64,000 nucleotides of DNA from Dyella acidiphila (GTDB lineage: Bacteria; Pseudomonadota; Gammaproteobacteria; Xanthomonadales; Rhodanobacteraceae). Numbering within the stretch: position 1 is the stretch's first letter; every line of letters begins with the position of its first letter. The notes under the pieces were generated by a model. That model had not been told where the DNA came from. It ran no database searches and was given only the letters and a program-made list of their open reading frames with translations. Location of the stretch: assembly GCF_014863405.1 (NCBI RefSeq), contig NZ_JACZZA010000012.1, forward strand, positions 186,001 to 250,000, read 5' to 3'. Shown piece by piece: positions 46,308-55,473 of the stretch. The position numbers and the translations under genes were made by a program.

Positions 46308-46516
46308 TAACTCCGCTAAAAGTCATTGCGCGCGATGCGACTTTGTCGTGGGCAATGATCCGATCAATGCCAATGTCAAACCTTGAGAATCGCCGATCGT
46401 ACTGCCGCTGCCATTTTTGTTGGGGAATCTCAGGCCTTGCGATCAACTCCCGGAGAATAGGCTGCCGCAAGCCAACCGCAAGTATCAGGAAACTTGCATT
46501 CAACCAGGAGGGAAAC

Positions 46517-47623
46517 ATGCGCAGCTATCGATGGTTAGCAGTGGCGGGTTTTGTCATGGCCGGTTTTGTGTCGGCCATGGCGCAGGCGCAGACGGTCAGC
46601 TTCAACAATCTGCCGGCGTTGCGGGTTACCACGCCGGTTCCGTCCGGCTTGCACGTGCCGGGCGATGCGGACGGGAATGGGGTGTCCGACATCTTTCTGT
46701 TCAACACGTCCAGCAGCCAGGTGAGCTATTGGTTGATGGACACGAACGATGCGACGGGAGCGGTGACCAAGCTCGACACGTATACCTATAGTGTTACGCC
46801 GGGCTACTTCGTCGGCGCGATCGGCGACTTCAACGGTGATGGCCTGGCCGACATGGTGTTGACCAGCAGCAACCGCGATCTCGTGCTGTGGACCAATAAC
46901 GGTAGCGGCGGCTTTACCACCTCATCGCTGGGTACGTATGACAGCGGCTGGATCCTGGTTGGCGCCGGCGATGTAAATGGCGATGGCCAGGACGATCTGC
47001 TCTGGCTGAATCCAACGACGTGTCAATTCAGTTACTGGACAATCCAGAACGGGGTGAAGGTCAACGCTGTGACTACCAGCATCACCTGTGGTTATTACCC
47101 GATCTCGATTGGTTACTACACGCCCTCGAACCGACTCTCCATCATCTGGACCAGCGCTGCGCAGGATCTGCAGATCTGGGACAGCGCCGGCAATCAGTTC
47201 ACGCCCTACAGCCTAGGTACCTTCGGACCAGGCAGCACGCTGATTGCATTGGGCGGAGGCTATGAGGGATCGCAGACCAGCTTGATCTACACCAATTCCA
47301 GCACGGTAGCCTTCGGCCTCGAACTGGATCGTTACTTCAACAGCAGCGGCCAACAAACGAGCTGGCAGCCCGTGGACTGGTGGGCGGACGACAGCTACAC
47401 CCTGCCGTGGAGTTCGGCTGGCTTCCTGATCGAAGGCCGTGGCAGCAATATGACCGGCATGATCTATCAGCACGGTGCCACCAAGATCGAAGTGTGTCCT
47501 CCGCTGGGTGGCGCGGGTTATGAAAGCACACCGGCGCCGATGCCGAACACCTGCCCGAGTTTCGCGATTCCTTCGGGCTGGAGAGTGATCGGTGCAACCG
47601 CCAACGGCATCGTTCCGCACTGA
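46517..47623 (+). CDS. Secreted FG-GAP/VCBS-repeat protein
   Basis: 368 residues with a signal peptide to AQA (about residue 25). Calcium-loop repeats DADGNGVSDIFLF, DFNGDGLADMVLT and DVNGDGQDDLLWL indicate an FG-GAP/VCBS beta-propeller; later blades are degenerate and a Cys-rich end follows. AGGAGG before the ATG fixes the start. It may bind surface or matrix ligands. No operon partner. Confidence 0.85.
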   Translation: MRSYRWLAVAGFVMAGFVSAMAQAQTVSFNNLPALRVTTPVPSGLHVPGDADGNGVSDIFLFNTSSSQVSYWLMDTNDATGAVTKLDTYTYSVTPGYFVGAIGDFNGDGLADMVLTSSNRDLVLWTNNGSGGFTTSSLGTYDSGWILVGAGDVNGDGQDDLLWLNPTTCQFSYWTIQNGVKVNAVTTSITCGYYPISIGYYTPSNRLSIIWTSAAQDLQIWDSAGNQFTPYSLGTFGPGSTLIALGGGYEGSQTSLIYTNSSTVAFGLELDRYFNSSGQQTSWQPVDWWADDSYTLPWSSAGFLIEGRGSNMTGMIYQHGATKIEVCPPLGGAGYESTPAPMPNTCPSFAIPSGWRVIGATANGIVPH

Positions 47624-47712
47624 CGCCAGCCGCCATGGCGCATGGCGCCGCCCGGCCGGATTTGGCGGGCGGCGCCGCGGCACATCACAGGAGGCCGCAC
47701 GGTGCGGCCACA

Positions 47713-48627
47713 CTATTCCTCGCTGCCGCCATCGACATCATCAGCCTCAGCCTTGTACTGCCAACCAGCCCGCACCTGGCTGGCGGTCATGCCGAAGCGT
47801 CCACGAAAGGCACGTTGGAATTGCCGTTCGCTGGAAAAGCCGTAACGCCCGATAATGGTGACGATGTTCTGGTGCGGTTCGTGGCAGAGGTCGTGCAGCA
47901 CTGCTTGCAGGCGTTTGTTGAGGATGTAGTGCTTGACGCCGCCCAGTTCGGCGAACTGGCGATAGAGCTGGGCGCGCGATATGCCGAATACTTGCTGCAG
48001 GCGTAGCGCACCGAGATTGCCGTCGGCCAAGTGCTGGTCGATGTAGCGCACAATGCGTTCCCTGGCATCCTCGGCCGGCTGTCTGTCGCTGCTGGTCTCA
48101 CCTGTGCGCAGGCAGAAGCGCAGCAGTTCCAGGGTGGCCTTGATCATTTCCGTTACGGTGTCGTCGCTGCAGTCGCGCAGCACCTCGACAAAAGCGATCA
48201 GATGTTCGCGCAGCATGCGGCATGGCAGCCACTCGCCATGCAGCAACTTGCCGTGTACGGCCATATCGTCCACACGGCTGCGCGGCAGCATCACGCTGAT
48301 ATGTCTGCAATCCTCCGCCAGCCACAGCTCCGAGACCTGAGCCATGTCAGTGAGATAGATATCGCCGCGTTTGATGTCCACTTGCTCGTCGCCGAAGCGC
48401 CCGCGCAGCCGGCCCTGCAGCAGCAGGCGCATGAACAGGCAATCGTTGAAGTGGCTGTGGGCGATGGTGTGCTGGTCGCGCAGATAATGCGCCATGCCCG
48501 AGGCGGACTGGGCGAGCATGATCTCGCCCAGCCGATAGGCCACGATGGAGGCGTCCACGGGTTGGTCGTTGCATGGCTCAAGCTGCGCGATGGGCCGGAT
48601 CCAGCGCTCGTAAGTGGCTGTCCTCAT
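47713..48627 (-). CDS. AraC-family transcriptional regulator
   Basis: 304 residues from MRTATY. An AraC-binding-like sensor part (MRLLLQGRLRGRFG, DIYLTDMAQ) precedes two C-terminal helix-turn-helix units: LGALRLQQVFGISRAQLYRQ and VTIIGRYGFSSERQFQRAF. The open frame extends to 48858, but the extra 77 residues are Arg/Ala-rich and unlike the family, so 48627 is preferred; no good ribosome binding site is seen at either. Target genes unknown. 48628-48906 shows nothing else. Confidence 0.85.
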   Translation of the reverse strand: MRTATYERWIRPIAQLEPCNDQPVDASIVAYRLGEIMLAQSASGMAHYLRDQHTIAHSHFNDCLFMRLLLQGRLRGRFGDEQVDIKRGDIYLTDMAQVSELWLAEDCRHISVMLPRSRVDDMAVHGKLLHGEWLPCRMLREHLIAFVEVLRDCSDDTVTEMIKATLELLRFCLRTGETSSDRQPAEDARERIVRYIDQHLADGNLGALRLQQVFGISRAQLYRQFAELGGVKHYILNKRLQAVLHDLCHEPHQNIVTIIGRYGFSSERQFQRAFRGRFGMTASQVRAGWQYKAEADDVDGGSEE

Positions 48628-48906
48628 CCCCGGTTCGATCAGGGATGTCGCGAACACTATGTCGGGAAACCTCTGCCTCGCTCTCTCCACGGATGCCTCG
48701 TCTGCTGACGCGCCAGGGTTGGCACGGGCGTGCCGGCGTGCAGCTGCCGCTGATTTACCGGCAGTATCGACAGGCAAACGTGGATGATGGGTATAACCGA
48801 TGTACGCATTTTGCGTGGAGCCGGCCTTCGATGAGGCCGAATGTCGTGGCGACGACAATAAATCGTCTTCGCGATGTAAAGGCCGCGTGCCCCGAGCAAA
48901 TGCGTA

Positions 48907-49722
48907 CTAGCCGCCTAGCTTCCATTGCAGGTGCAGCTGTTCGGTTTCTTCGTCTGCGGGAAACATCGATTCCAGCCGCAGCTCCTGCGCCGCCACGCTT
49001 TGCGGCGTGCCGACGGTGCTTATCATCGAGAAATAGCTCAGGGTTTTCCCGTCTTTGCGAAAGCCGATCGGAATCATGGGCAAGTTCGGTGCCGCTCCCG
49101 CGGCGCCATGCAGACGCCACGCCGGGTCCACCCCGGGATATGCCAGCAATGCATCCAGCAAGCCGCGCGTCTGCTCGTCCAGCACGCGTCCGATGGTCTC
49201 GCGATAGGCGCGCTGGATCAGGCTTTTGGCGACCACCTCCCAGTCAACTACAAACGGCCGCATGCCCCGTGGATCGAACAATAGATGCAACATGTTGCGC
49301 GGCCCCTCGCGCGCGGCCATATCGATAAACGATCCAAAAAAGCGCGGCGCGGAAGCATTGGTGCTCAGCACATTCCAATAGCGATCCATCACGAGTGCGG
49401 GAAACGGCTCGTGCTGCCGCAGCATGCGTTCCAGCGCGCGGTTTATGCCCTGCAGCTCGGTCGCGTTCCACGAGGCTTCCGAATAGACCGGTGCATAGCC
49501 GGCGGCCAGAAATGCCGCGTTGCGTTCACGCAGCGGCACCTCCAGTGACTGCACGAGGCTGGTCAGGGTCTGCCGGCTTGGCACGCTGCGGCCGCTCTCG
49601 ATAAAACTCAGATGCCGCTGCGAAATCCCCGCATCCAGCGCCAGCCCCAATTGGCTGGCGCCGCGCAGGCCGCGCCAATGCCGCAACAGCCCGCCCAGAT
49701 CTTCCGAATGCATAGCGCCCAT
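48907..49722 (-). CDS. XRE-family regulator with MmyB-like ligand domain
   Basis: 271 residues. The N-terminal helix-turn-helix (ASQLGLALDAGISQRHLSFI, then ESGRSVPSRQTL) and the MmyB-like domain (ALVMDRYWNVLSTN, FVVDWEVVAKSLIQRAYRE) match regulators that control adjacent oxidoreductase genes. GGAG precedes the start. It lies just downstream of, and reads with, the carboxymuconolactone-decarboxylase-like gene, which carries a palindrome in its promoter. Confidence 0.92.
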   Translation of the reverse strand: MGAMHSEDLGGLLRHWRGLRGASQLGLALDAGISQRHLSFIESGRSVPSRQTLTSLVQSLEVPLRERNAAFLAAGYAPVYSEASWNATELQGINRALERMLRQHEPFPALVMDRYWNVLSTNASAPRFFGSFIDMAAREGPRNMLHLLFDPRGMRPFVVDWEVVAKSLIQRAYRETIGRVLDEQTRGLLDALLAYPGVDPAWRLHGAAGAAPNLPMIPIGFRKDGKTLSYFSMISTVGTPQSVAAQELRLESMFPADEETEQLHLQWKLGG

Positions 49723-49755
49723 GCGACTCTCTCCGCGTGCAGCCGATCGCCGATA

Positions 49756-50319
49756 TTAGCGATGCTCGCCCGGTGCCTGCCAACGGTAGGACTGGAACGC
49801 CTCTTCCAGCGGTGGCTGGGTAACGCTGCCGGTGTAATTGGTAATGGTCGAGGCAGCCACGATTCCAATCACTTCCAGCAGATGATCCTGGCCAAAGCCC
49901 GCGGCGAGGAACGCAGACATATCCGCGTCGTCCAGATGCCCGCGCTTCTCGATCAGGGTGCGCGCCAGCGTGGACAGCGCAGCATGCTTCACGTGGCGGG
50001 GCATCTGGCGTGCGCGGATCGCTTCCACATCGGCTGTATCGAGGCCTTCTTTTTCGGCCAGGCAGGAGTGGAAAGCCATCGCCCACGAGCTGGCGTTGGT
50101 CACCGCATTGGTGAGCAGCACCACTTGTACTTCGGCTTCGGAAAAGCTGCCGCCGTGTACCTTGCCGAACAGCCCGACCAGACTGCCGATCAGCACCGGC
50201 GACGTGGCCATGGCGCCGGCGATGTTGGGAATGACGCCAAAGGCGCTGTGCAGGGACTCCAGCGCGGGCTTGGATTGGGCCGGAGCGGATTGCATCGTAT
50301 GCATGGGAAACGTCGTCAT
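49756..50319 (-). CDS. Carboxymuconolactone decarboxylase/AhpD-like protein without the Cys pair
   Basis: 187 residues of the AhpD-like fold, helical throughout: FGVIPNIAGAMATSPVLIG, SEAEVQVVLLTNAVTN and DDADMSAFLAAGFG. The usual CxxC peroxidatic pair followed by His is replaced (ASSWAMAFHS), so thiol peroxidase activity is unlikely. AGAGGA precedes the start at 50319. Probably in one unit with the XRE regulator. Confidence 0.84.
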   Translation of the reverse strand: MTTFPMHTMQSAPAQSKPALESLHSAFGVIPNIAGAMATSPVLIGSLVGLFGKVHGGSFSEAEVQVVLLTNAVTNASSWAMAFHSCLAEKEGLDTADVEAIRARQMPRHVKHAALSTLARTLIEKRGHLDDADMSAFLAAGFGQDHLLEVIGIVAASTITNYTGSVTQPPLEEAFQSYRWQAPGEHR

Positions 50320-50396
50320 GATTTTGTCCTCTTGGAATAAGCGGACCGGTATCGATCCTGGTGAGGACACCTTAGGCAGATCGCTGCAGCCCGCCA

Positions 50397-50413
50397 ATTA
50401 CCTGAGAGGTAAT
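50397..50413. promoter_or_regulatory. 17-bp palindrome, candidate XRE/MmyB operator
   Basis: ATTACCTGAGAGGTAAT has perfect 7-base arms and lies 78 bases upstream of the AhpD-like gene. Size and symmetry suit an XRE dimer. The remaining 50414-50671 shows no gene. Confidence 0.6.
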
Positions 50414-50671
50414 GCTTATTCACCTATTCGTGACGTTTCGTCGCGCGGCGCTTGCTGGTGCACCCTTGCCATTGCGGCTAACCTTGCGGCCATTGCCCGG
50501 TTCCTGGTGCACGATCGGCCAGCGGCGGAACCAACAGGAGGGTGGGAAGGTGGAGGAACGGAGCAGCGTAGGCCCGCATAGCGCGGCCGCTGCACATGGC
50601 GAGCGTTGGCTGAAAGCTGCTGTTGGCTGCTGCGGCACAGCGCTTCGTTCATCCTGACGCCTATACCCACG

Positions 50672-51820
50672 ATGTCCGCCGTATCGGTAGCAATCGCCAT
50701 CACCTGGCTGCTGGGCCTGTTGATGTTGCCCCTGCTCGGTTCGCTGCTGCGCTCGCGCGTGCCGGGTGTGCGGGAATGGCTGATGGCGGACGTCGCGCTG
50801 ATCGTCAGCATGCCGCTGCTGTTGCTGCGCGGTCATATTCCCGATCTTGTCTCGATTATTTTCGCCAATCTGGTGCTGTCACTGGCCGGTGTCAGCTTGT
50901 ATGCCGGCTTTGCGCGTTTCCTGCAGCGAGCGCCGCGCTGGCCGCTGCTGATCGCCTGCGTGGCGATCACGCTGCCGCCCCTTCTCTACTGGCGCTACGT
51001 GGTGGATAGCATTCCCATGCGCGTGGTGACGGCGATGGCCTTCACCGCGGCAATCTGCCTGGCGGTAGCGGTGGTGGTGGCGCGCGGTCGACAGCCCGGC
51101 CGGTCGCGCTATCCGTATGTGACCACGATGGTGGTGGCGATCATCTTTGCGGCGTGCCAGTCGGCCAGAGGGCTGTATTTCCTCGGGCTCAACCACGTCG
51201 CCAATGCGCTGACCTTCAACACCTTTATCAATGTGGTGCTGTTGTGCGTGGGCGCCGCGATGATGCCCGTGCTGCTGATGTGCGGCATGATGATGGTGCA
51301 CGATGCGTTGCTTTGCGATGCACGCGACGCCGTCAATCGCGATTTCCTTACCGGTGCACTGTCGCGCGAAGGCTTTGCTGCCGTGGCGCAAACCATGCTT
51401 GCGCAAGCCGATCGCAACCGTTCGCCGCTGGCCTGCCTGATCGTCGATCTGGATCACTTCAAATCCATCAACGACACTTACGGCCACACCGGTGGCGATC
51501 AGGTGTTGTGCGAGTTTGTGAGCCTGGTGCGTGCCACCTTGCGCGCAGGCGATGCGCTGGGCCGCGTCGGCGGTGAGGAATTCGTGGTGCTGATGCCAGG
51601 CGTCGCGCTCGGCCACGCACAATCCCTGGCCGAACGCCTGCGCCATGCCACCATGGGCCATGCTGTTGTTACCGAGAATGGCACCTGTACCTACACCCTC
51701 AGCGGCGGTCTGGCGATCAGATTACCGGGCGAGAGCCTGGATCAGCTTATGGTGCGTGCCGATCGTGCGCTCTATCAGGCCAAAGTGTCGGGGCGTAACA
51801 CGCTAAGCATTGATGCTTAG
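50672..51820 (+). CDS. Membrane-bound GGDEF diguanylate cyclase
   Basis: 382 residues. About six or seven hydrophobic segments fill residues 1-205, followed by a GGDEF domain: RDFLTGALSREGF, LIVDLDHFKSINDTYGHTGGD and the catalytic RVGGEEFVVLMP (Gly-Gly-Glu-Glu-Phe). It should make cyclic di-GMP. No RxxD inhibitory site is evident before the signature. The start MSAVSV lacks a good ribosome binding site; a TTG at 50606 is an alternative. Confidence 0.92.
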   Translation: MSAVSVAIAITWLLGLLMLPLLGSLLRSRVPGVREWLMADVALIVSMPLLLLRGHIPDLVSIIFANLVLSLAGVSLYAGFARFLQRAPRWPLLIACVAITLPPLLYWRYVVDSIPMRVVTAMAFTAAICLAVAVVVARGRQPGRSRYPYVTTMVVAIIFAACQSARGLYFLGLNHVANALTFNTFINVVLLCVGAAMMPVLLMCGMMMVHDALLCDARDAVNRDFLTGALSREGFAAVAQTMLAQADRNRSPLACLIVDLDHFKSINDTYGHTGGDQVLCEFVSLVRATLRAGDALGRVGGEEFVVLMPGVALGHAQSLAERLRHATMGHAVVTENGTCTYTLSGGLAIRLPGESLDQLMVRADRALYQAKVSGRNTLSIDA

Positions 51821-51824
51821 CAAA

Positions 51825-51852
51825 CCAGCGCCGCGCAGCAACGCGGCGCTGG
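51825..51852. terminator. Bidirectional hairpin between convergent genes
   Basis: CCAGCGCCGCG and CGCGGCGCTGG form a perfect 11-bp stem with a six-base loop between the GGDEF and AIM24 genes. Confidence 0.7.
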
Positions 51853-51870
51853 ATGACTCAGGTTCGACGA

Positions 51871-52668
51871 TCAATCGTCCTTGCCGAACAAGCCGCCAAG
51901 CACCGACCCGATCACGCCGCCGGCAATCGCACCGCCGAGCGACGAACCCGAATCACCGCTCAGCACGGTGTTCGAACTGCCCTCGCGCGCCAGGTACGGT
52001 TCCAGCGCATGCGCCAGGTTCGGCATGGTCAGCGTCTGCAGCCAGACCTGGCCGGGGCCGGTGAGGTTGGCGACAAACAGGCCGTCGCCGCCGAACAGCT
52101 TGTTTTTAATGCCGGGAAGCAGGCTGATATCGAAGTTGACGGTGCTCTCGAACATGCCGACATGGCCGGGATGCACTTGCAGCGTTTCGCCCGGTGCGAG
52201 CGTGTAGGTGACGATCTCGCCGCCCAATTCCACCCAGGCACGCGCATTGCCGGCCAACTTCTGCAGGATGAAGCCGTCGCCGCCGAAGATGCCGGCGCCC
52301 AGCGAGCGCTGGAAGCCGATCGACAGTTCCACGCCCTGCGTACCGCACAGAAAACCGTGACGATGGATGAAATAGGTCTGGCCGGCATTCACCTGTACTT
52401 CGACGATCGAGCCGGGTACGTGCGCGGCGAAAGCAACCATGCCCGGCGAGCCGGAGCTCTCATATTCGTTCATGAACAGGCCGCCGCCCGACAGCGCGCG
52501 CCCGATGACGCCGAGAAACCCGCTGGCGCCGGCTGTGCGGGCGGTGGTCTGCAGCACGATATTGCGGGTCATCCAGGAAAACCGGCCAGGCTCGGAAATG
52601 ATCCGGTCGCCTTGCTCCAGGCCCACTTCCAGCACGGGCAAGGTGGTGCCTACGGTACGCGTCTTCAT
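51871..52668 (-). CDS. AIM24/TIGR00266-family protein
   Basis: 265 residues. A tryptophan-RNA-binding-attenuator-like double barrel with repeated Gly-rich motifs: GDRIISEPGRFSWM, FIHRHGFLC, GIFGGDGFILQKL and KLFGGDGLFVANLTGPGQVWLQT. The C-terminal tail is Gly-rich (GGAIAGGVIGSVLGG). GGGGAG precedes the start. Function in bacteria is not established. Confidence 0.9.
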   Translation of the reverse strand: MKTRTVGTTLPVLEVGLEQGDRIISEPGRFSWMTRNIVLQTTARTAGASGFLGVIGRALSGGGLFMNEYESSGSPGMVAFAAHVPGSIVEVQVNAGQTYFIHRHGFLCGTQGVELSIGFQRSLGAGIFGGDGFILQKLAGNARAWVELGGEIVTYTLAPGETLQVHPGHVGMFESTVNFDISLLPGIKNKLFGGDGLFVANLTGPGQVWLQTLTMPNLAHALEPYLAREGSSNTVLSGDSGSSLGGAIAGGVIGSVLGGLFGKDD

Positions 52669-52879
52669 CGCTTAGCTCCCCGACATATATATGTGTGTAT
52701 CCGCCCAGATGGTCACGTGGCGATGGAACCCCCCGCCCATGCATCGATAGCGTCGCGCCTGCGTGTTGCGTTTGCATGGCGCGCGCCCCGTGCCTGGCGT
52801 GTTGCCGGCCATCGCGCTAGTGCCGGCGGAGTATGCGCCGCCGGCAGGTGGGCCAACCAGTGATAAGTGTCAGGGGCGC

Positions 52880-53932
52880 TTAGAAGCGGTCGACGTCGAT
52901 CACCGCCTGGGCGAAATCGCGCGGCGCTTCCTGCGGCAGGTTGTGGCCGATGCCGCCGGTGACCAGCCGGTGTTCGTACTTGCCGGTGAATTTCTTGGCG
53001 TAAGCGGCCGGGGTCGGGTGCGGAGCGCCGTTGGCATCGCCTTCCATGGTGATGGTGGGGAGGTTGATCGCAGGCAGCGTGGCGAGTTTCTTTTCCAGCG
53101 CGTCGTACTGCGCTTCGCCTTCGGCCAGGCCCAGGCGCCAGCGGTAGTTGTGGATGGCGACGGCGACCTGATCGGGGTTGTCCAGGGCGGCGGCCGAACG
53201 GGCAAAAGTGGCATCGTCGAAGCCCCATTGCGGCGAAGCCAGTTCCCAGATCAGGCGGGCGAAGTCGTGGGTGTACTTGGCGTAGCCCGCTTCGCCGCGC
53301 TCGGTGGCGAAGTAAAACTGATACCACCATTGCAGCTCGGCCTTGGGCGGCAGCGGCGCGCGATTGGCGTCCTGGCTGCCGATCAGATAACCGCTGACCG
53401 AGACCAGCGCCTTGCAGCGTTCCGGCCATAGCGCAGCCAGGATATCGGCGGTGCGTGCGCCCCAGTCGAAGCCGGCGACGACGGCGCGCTCGATCTTCAG
53501 CGCATCCAGCAAGGCGATGGCATCCACCGCAAGCGCCGCCTGCTGGCCGTTGCGCTTGGTCTCGGCAGACAGAAAACGGGTATCGCCGTAGCCGCGCAGG
53601 TAGGGAATGATCACGCGGTAGCCGGCAGCGGCCAGGATCGGCGCCACATCCACAAAGCTGTAGATGTCATACGGCCAGCCATGCAGCAACAGCACCGGCT
53701 TGCCGTCGGCCGGACCGTCTTCGGCATAGGCCACGTCGAGCACGCCGGCCTTTACATGTTTGATCGACTTGAACGAGGTATGCCCGCCGCTGGTGACATG
53801 CTTGCCGCCGGGCGCTGCTGCCGGCGGGGTCTCGGCATGGGCGAGGGAGCGGATGCCGAAGGGGGCGAGTGCAAGGCCCAGCGCCGAGGCACCGAGGAAG
53901 CTTCTGCGTTTCTGATCGATCTGGTCGGACAT
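52880..53932 (-). CDS. Tat-exported epoxide-hydrolase-like alpha/beta hydrolase
   Basis: 350 residues. A twin-arginine signal (QKRRSFLGAS, then an Ala/Leu-rich core to AHA near 33) directs export after folding. The hydrolase shows LLLHGWPYDIYSF, IIPYLRGYGDTRF, nucleophile Asp156 in AGFDWGAR and the late GGIGHNLPQEAP His. An Asp nucleophile with WPYD suggests epoxide hydrolase or dehalogenase chemistry. A GGATAC tandem repeat lies 107 bases upstream. Confidence 0.9.
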   Translation of the reverse strand: MSDQIDQKRRSFLGASALGLALAPFGIRSLAHAETPPAAAPGGKHVTSGGHTSFKSIKHVKAGVLDVAYAEDGPADGKPVLLLHGWPYDIYSFVDVAPILAAAGYRVIIPYLRGYGDTRFLSAETKRNGQQAALAVDAIALLDALKIERAVVAGFDWGARTADILAALWPERCKALVSVSGYLIGSQDANRAPLPPKAELQWWYQFYFATERGEAGYAKYTHDFARLIWELASPQWGFDDATFARSAAALDNPDQVAVAIHNYRWRLGLAEGEAQYDALEKKLATLPAINLPTITMEGDANGAPHPTPAAYAKKFTGKYEHRLVTGGIGHNLPQEAPRDFAQAVIDVDRF

Positions 53933-54038
53933 GGCGATATTCCCGGCTGGTTGGCGTGGACATAGAAGACCACGCCCGTGTATCGCCTGCGTGTGCGCAG
54001 ACGCCGGAATTGCAAGGCCGTGTAACAGAGCGCCGGCC

Positions 54039-54060
54039 GGATACATTCGGATACAAAACC
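54039..54060. promoter_or_regulatory. Tandem GGATAC repeat (candidate response-regulator site 3)
   Basis: GGATACATTCGGATACAAAA, again with a 10-bp period, lies upstream of the Tat hydrolase and just past the efflux operon end. It is nearly identical to site 1 at 41597. Confidence 0.5.
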
Positions 54061-54063
54061 GCC

Positions 54064-55473
54064 CTAGTGCCAGCCGCCGCCCAGGGCCAGGAACACCTCG
54101 ATCTGGTCGCGGTTGAGCGTTGCCGTGCCGGTGGCAAGTACCTGTTCGGCCGCCCAGCGCTCCCGTTGTGCGGCCAGCAGTGAGATACGGTCGATGCGGC
54201 CTCCTTGCTGCAGTTCTTCGGCCTGCGCCGCGTGCTGCGCGGCTTGATCGCGGGCGGCTTGCCATTGCTGTTGCCGGTCGAGATCCGCCGCGTATGTGTC
54301 CAACGCCGTTTCGACTTCACGCAGCGCGTTCAGGACCGTACCGTCGAATGCGGCCACGCTGGCATGGCTTTGCGCGTCGGCTTGTTGCATGCGCGCACGC
54401 ACCGCATTTCTATTCAGGTTCCAGCTTACCAGCGGCCCGACCGCGAAACGGTTGGTGTATCCGCTCAGCGCATCGATCGCCTTGCCGGTCGATCCCACCG
54501 AAACGCCGAACCGGATATCGGGATACAGCGCAGCCGTGGCCACGCCGATACGGGCGGTAGCGGCGGCCACGTGCCGTTCCGCCGCCCGTACATCGGGGCG
54601 GCGCTTGAGTAGTTCCTGGCCATTGCCGACCGGCAACGCCCGATCCAGCCGTAGCGGTGCGCGGCAGGCGAGCAGCGTGCGGTCAAACTGCGCCGGCGCT
54701 TGTCCGGCCAGGGTGGCGAGACGAAACAAGGCATTGCGCTGAGCCGCCTGCAACGGCGGCAATTGTGCTTGCAGCGTGGCCAGTGTTTCCTGCTGTCGCG
54801 TACCGTCCAGCGGCGAAGCGCGTCCATGCGATACCAGCAGCGCCGTCATGTGCATGCTGTCCTGTTCGATGCCGATGCGCTGTTGCGCCAGCTCGATCTG
54901 GTATCCCGCATTGCAGGCATCGGCATAGGCAAGCGCGGTTTGCGCGACCACGTTGACACGCACCAGATCGCGCGCTGCCGCAGCCGCTTCATCGTCCGCG
55001 CGCGCGGCTTCCACGCCGCGGCGAATGGCACCGAACAGATCGAGGTCGTAGCTGACCGATACGCCGCCGTTGTAATTCTCATAAGGCGTCACACCGACAC
55101 GCTTCAATACCGCTTCTTCGGAGGGATGATTCCAGGCGGTAGCTGCATCCACGCTGGCGGCAAATTGTTGTGAACCGGCTTCCTCCAACAAGGCATCGCT
55201 GTGTTCGAGATTGGCCTGGGCAAAGCGCAATTGCGTGTTCGCGGCGAGGGTTTGCGCGATCAGGCGATTCAGCACCGGATCGTCATAGAGTTGCCACCAG
55301 CGATCCGGCAACGGGGCCGCGCTGGTGGCGGCGGAGCTGGAAACAAAATGGCCCTGCGCCGCCGGTGCATTGATCGCCGCTTGCGATGGCAAGTGATAGT
55401 CCGGCCCCACTTCGGCGCAGCACGCCAGGGCAACGCAGATCCATGCAGTGGCTACCACGTGCAGCTTCACCAT
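54064..55473 (-). CDS. Outer membrane efflux lipoprotein (NodT family)
   Basis: 469 residues. Signal with lipobox LACC near residue 18, then CAEVGPDYHLPS typical of NodT factors; two TolC-like repeats with SYDLDLFGAIRRGVEAARAD, RRPDVRAAERHVAAATARIG and LVSWNLNRNAVRAR. It forms the outer membrane channel for the pump encoded upstream. It overlaps the fusion protein gene by 7 bases. GAGG precedes the start. Confidence 0.93.
   Translation of the reverse strand: MVKLHVVATAWICVALACCAEVGPDYHLPSQAAINAPAAQGHFVSSSAATSAAPLPDRWWQLYDDPVLNRLIAQTLAANTQLRFAQANLEHSDALLEEAGSQQFAASVDAATAWNHPSEEAVLKRVGVTPYENYNGGVSVSYDLDLFGAIRRGVEAARADDEAAAAARDLVRVNVVAQTALAYADACNAGYQIELAQQRIGIEQDSMHMTALLVSHGRASPLDGTRQQETLATLQAQLPPLQAAQRNALFRLATLAGQAPAQFDRTLLACRAPLRLDRALPVGNGQELLKRRPDVRAAERHVAAATARIGVATAALYPDIRFGVSVGSTGKAIDALSGYTNRFAVGPLVSWNLNRNAVRARMQQADAQSHASVAAFDGTVLNALREVETALDTYAADLDRQQQWQAARDQAAQHAAQAEELQQGGRIDRISLLAAQRERWAAEQVLATGTATLNRDQIEVFLALGGGWH

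Noticed and set aside
47713-48858. Full 381-residue frame for the AraC regulator
   Set aside because: The first 77 residues are Ala/Arg-rich and outside the family length; the shorter 304-residue start is more credible, though not certain.
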